Source of the DNA: Treponema sp. UBA2869
GTDB lineage: Bacteria; Spirochaetota; Spirochaetia; Treponematales; Treponemataceae
DNA: 7,440 nt
Assembly (NCBI GenBank): GCA_002350445.1
Contig: DEEV01000101.1
Coordinates: 1,014 to 8,453 of the forward strand
Direction of reading: 5' to 3'
The notes below the pieces were generated by a model. The model searched no databases. It had not been told where the DNA came from and worked only from the letters and a program-made list of their open reading frames with translations. The position numbers and the translations under genes are program-made. This document shows, piece after piece, positions 6,499 through 7,440 of this stretch; within the stretch, counting starts at the first letter, position 1, and every line of letters starts with the position of its first letter.

Positions 6499-7317
6499 TC
6501 ACATTTGCCCGTTCTTAAAGACACCCATCATTTCGTTTGTAAGGCTTATTTCGTTTGGGCGCAAATCGATTTCGTCTGGTGTAAGCCAGGCTGCGTATTT
6601 CAGTTCGTTCTGGTCCATTGTAATTTCGTCGCTTCCGTCCAGCTCACAGAAAAAACCGGTAAGTAGATCCTGCGCAAGCCCCCACGGCTGCGACTTATAA
6701 TACCTGATATTTTTTACCTTAAGACCAACTTCTTCCATTACCTCGCGTCTTACTGTATCTTCCAGTGTTTCACCTATTTCGCAAAAGCCAGCAACAAGGG
6801 AATTATGAGTGTAACCGGTGCGGTATCTTGTAACAAGAATTTTACCGTCATGCAGAATTCCGACAATTACGGCAGGGTTGATTCTCGGGTAGAATTTTGT
6901 ACCGCATTTTGGGCAGACCATTGCACGCTCAATTGTATCGCAAACCATTTGAGTTCCACATTTTCCGCAGAAACGGTTGGTGTCGTACCACACAAAAAGA
7001 TGGAAAGCCGTAAACGCGGCGAACAGTTCTCTGGTAGAAGAAAGCGGGAGGTTGCGCAAATCTCTGAGATAACTGTATTCAAAGCCTTTTAATTCTGCAT
7101 TCAGGTTTTCGAGAGTAAGAAAAAAATCATCTTCGTCTATGCTAAAAAGATAAAAAGCATTGCATTGTAGTTCGCTGAGTTTTGGAAAATCCAGTTTACC
7201 TTCTTCGAATTTTGCAAGAATTTTGCCATCCTTAAATGTCATAATTCTGGAATTTGAAGAAGCCGATTTCTGGCTGTATGTTATATTCATTTTTGACGGA
7301 AAAATATCCTGAATCAT
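6499..7317 (-). CDS. nudC: NAD(H) pyrophosphatase, NudC type (Nudix hydrolase with zinc ribbon)
   Basis: NudC enzymes split NAD(H) into NMN(H) and AMP, and in E. coli also remove NAD caps from RNA 5' ends. The 272-residue product has the full three-part layout: a weakly conserved N-terminal domain (about 1-105), a four-cysteine zinc ribbon (C117, C120, C135, C138) and a Nudix domain (about 145-270). The Nudix box is complete: G177, E183, then R191-E192-V193-x-E195-E196-x-G198-L199. The family-specific segment after it, usually SQPWPFPxS, reads SQPWGLAQD (209-217): SQPW is kept and the rest differs. The ATG follows an AGGAAG ribosome site (7322-7327) with good spacing. It lies 48 nt downstream of a second GGDEF gene and may be cotranscribed with it. 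A hairpin terminator sits 14 nt past the stop. The call is firm; whether NADH or NAD-capped RNA is the main substrate cannot be read from sequence. Confidence 0.93.
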   Translation of the reverse strand: MIQDIFPSKMNITYSQKSASSNSRIMTFKDGKILAKFEEGKLDFPKLSELQCNAFYLFSIDEDDFFLTLENLNAELKGFEYSYLRDLRNLPLSSTRELFAAFTAFHLFVWYDTNRFCGKCGTQMVCDTIERAMVCPKCGTKFYPRINPAVIVGILHDGKILVTRYRTGYTHNSLVAGFCEIGETLEDTVRREVMEEVGLKVKNIRYYKSQPWGLAQDLLTGFFCELDGSDEITMDQNELKYAAWLTPDEIDLRPNEISLTNEMMGVFKNGQM

Positions 7318-7321
7318 TTTT

Positions 7322-7327
7322 CTTCCT
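7322..7327 (-). promoter_or_regulatory. Ribosome binding site for nudC
   Basis: AGGAAG on the minus strand is separated by AAAA from the nudC ATG. It supports the chosen start; an ATG a little further upstream runs into a stop after four codons. Confidence 0.7.
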
Positions 7328-7365
7328 AAGAACTCCGCATTAGCAATAGCATATCACAAATAATA

Positions 7366-7440
7366 CTACCTGTAACTGCCGTATTTTTCCTTAAAGTTTT
7401 TCTTGCATCTGTACATTGCATCGTCTGCAGCACGTATTGT
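7366..7440 (-). CDS. Partial GGDEF-domain protein (C-terminal 24 residues, cut by the window edge)
   Basis: Read from 7440 leftward without interruption, this frame gives TIRAADDAMYRCKKNFKEKY and then GSYR before a TAG at 7366-7368. AADDAMYRCKK matches the end of GGDEF domains, where the consensus is ADxAMYxAK. The upstream part, including any catalytic motif or sensor domain, is outside the window, so whether it is an active cyclase cannot be judged. Base 7440 is the first base of a codon. It ends 48 nt before the nudC start on the same strand. Confidence 0.75.
   Translation of the reverse strand, partial: TIRAADDAMYRCKKNFKEKYGSYR

Noticed and set aside
6805..7092. Frames of 95 and 71 codons overlapping nudC on both strands
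   Set aside because: They lie inside the zinc-ribbon and Nudix coding region of nudC, which explains the sequence fully.
7318..7365. Possible promoter directly before nudC
   Set aside because: AT-rich -10-like words exist, but no matching -35 was seen; readthrough from the upstream GGDEF gene is equally likely.

Overview
The window is a compact, gene-dense stretch of bacterial chromosome, AT-rich by eye. It holds five tightly packed genes on the minus strand, one divergent plus-strand gene, one convergent minus-strand gene, and the tail of an eighth gene at the right edge. There are no RNA genes, insertion sequences, CRISPR arrays or gene-free stretches over 300 bases; the longest gap between genes is about 58 bases. 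My best guess for the source is a host-associated Treponema-like spirochaete, with a clostridial-type Firmicute as the alternative. This rests on general resemblance (a SUF-type cysteine desulfurase, GGDEF domains of the DLNNLK type, a NudC with SQPWG) and is not proven.

Left block, minus strand, transcribed right to left from about 5289 to 16: aroC (chorismate synthase), a D-alanyl-D-alanine carboxypeptidase (PBP5/DacA family), sufD, sufS and a small GNAT acetyltransferase. Gaps are 4 nt and 32 nt, followed by overlaps of 1 nt and 11 nt, so one operon is likely. A clear sigma-70 type promoter lies directly in front of aroC. The functions are mixed: aromatic amino acid precursor synthesis, cell-wall trimming, iron-sulfur cluster assembly and an unknown acetylation. 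sufD and sufS would supply sulfur and scaffold functions to a SufBCD machine, but sufB and sufC are not in the window; the carboxypeptidase sits where sufB usually would.

Middle: about 58 bp of very AT-rich DNA separates aroC from a divergent gene for a membrane-bound diguanylate cyclase (about seven hydrophobic segments followed by a GGDEF domain). Both start codons lie 6-7 nt behind a perfect TATAAT and have no Shine-Dalgarno sequence, so both transcripts could be leaderless.

Right block: a NudC-type NAD(H) pyrophosphatase on the minus strand converges on the cyclase gene, with a hairpin terminator between them. Upstream of nudC, at the right edge, lies the last 24 codons of a second GGDEF protein on the minus strand. 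nudC is therefore flanked by two c-di-GMP synthase-type genes.

I found no convincing new multi-gene system. The observations most worth checking are the paired leaderless-type promoters and the sufDS pair detached from sufBC.
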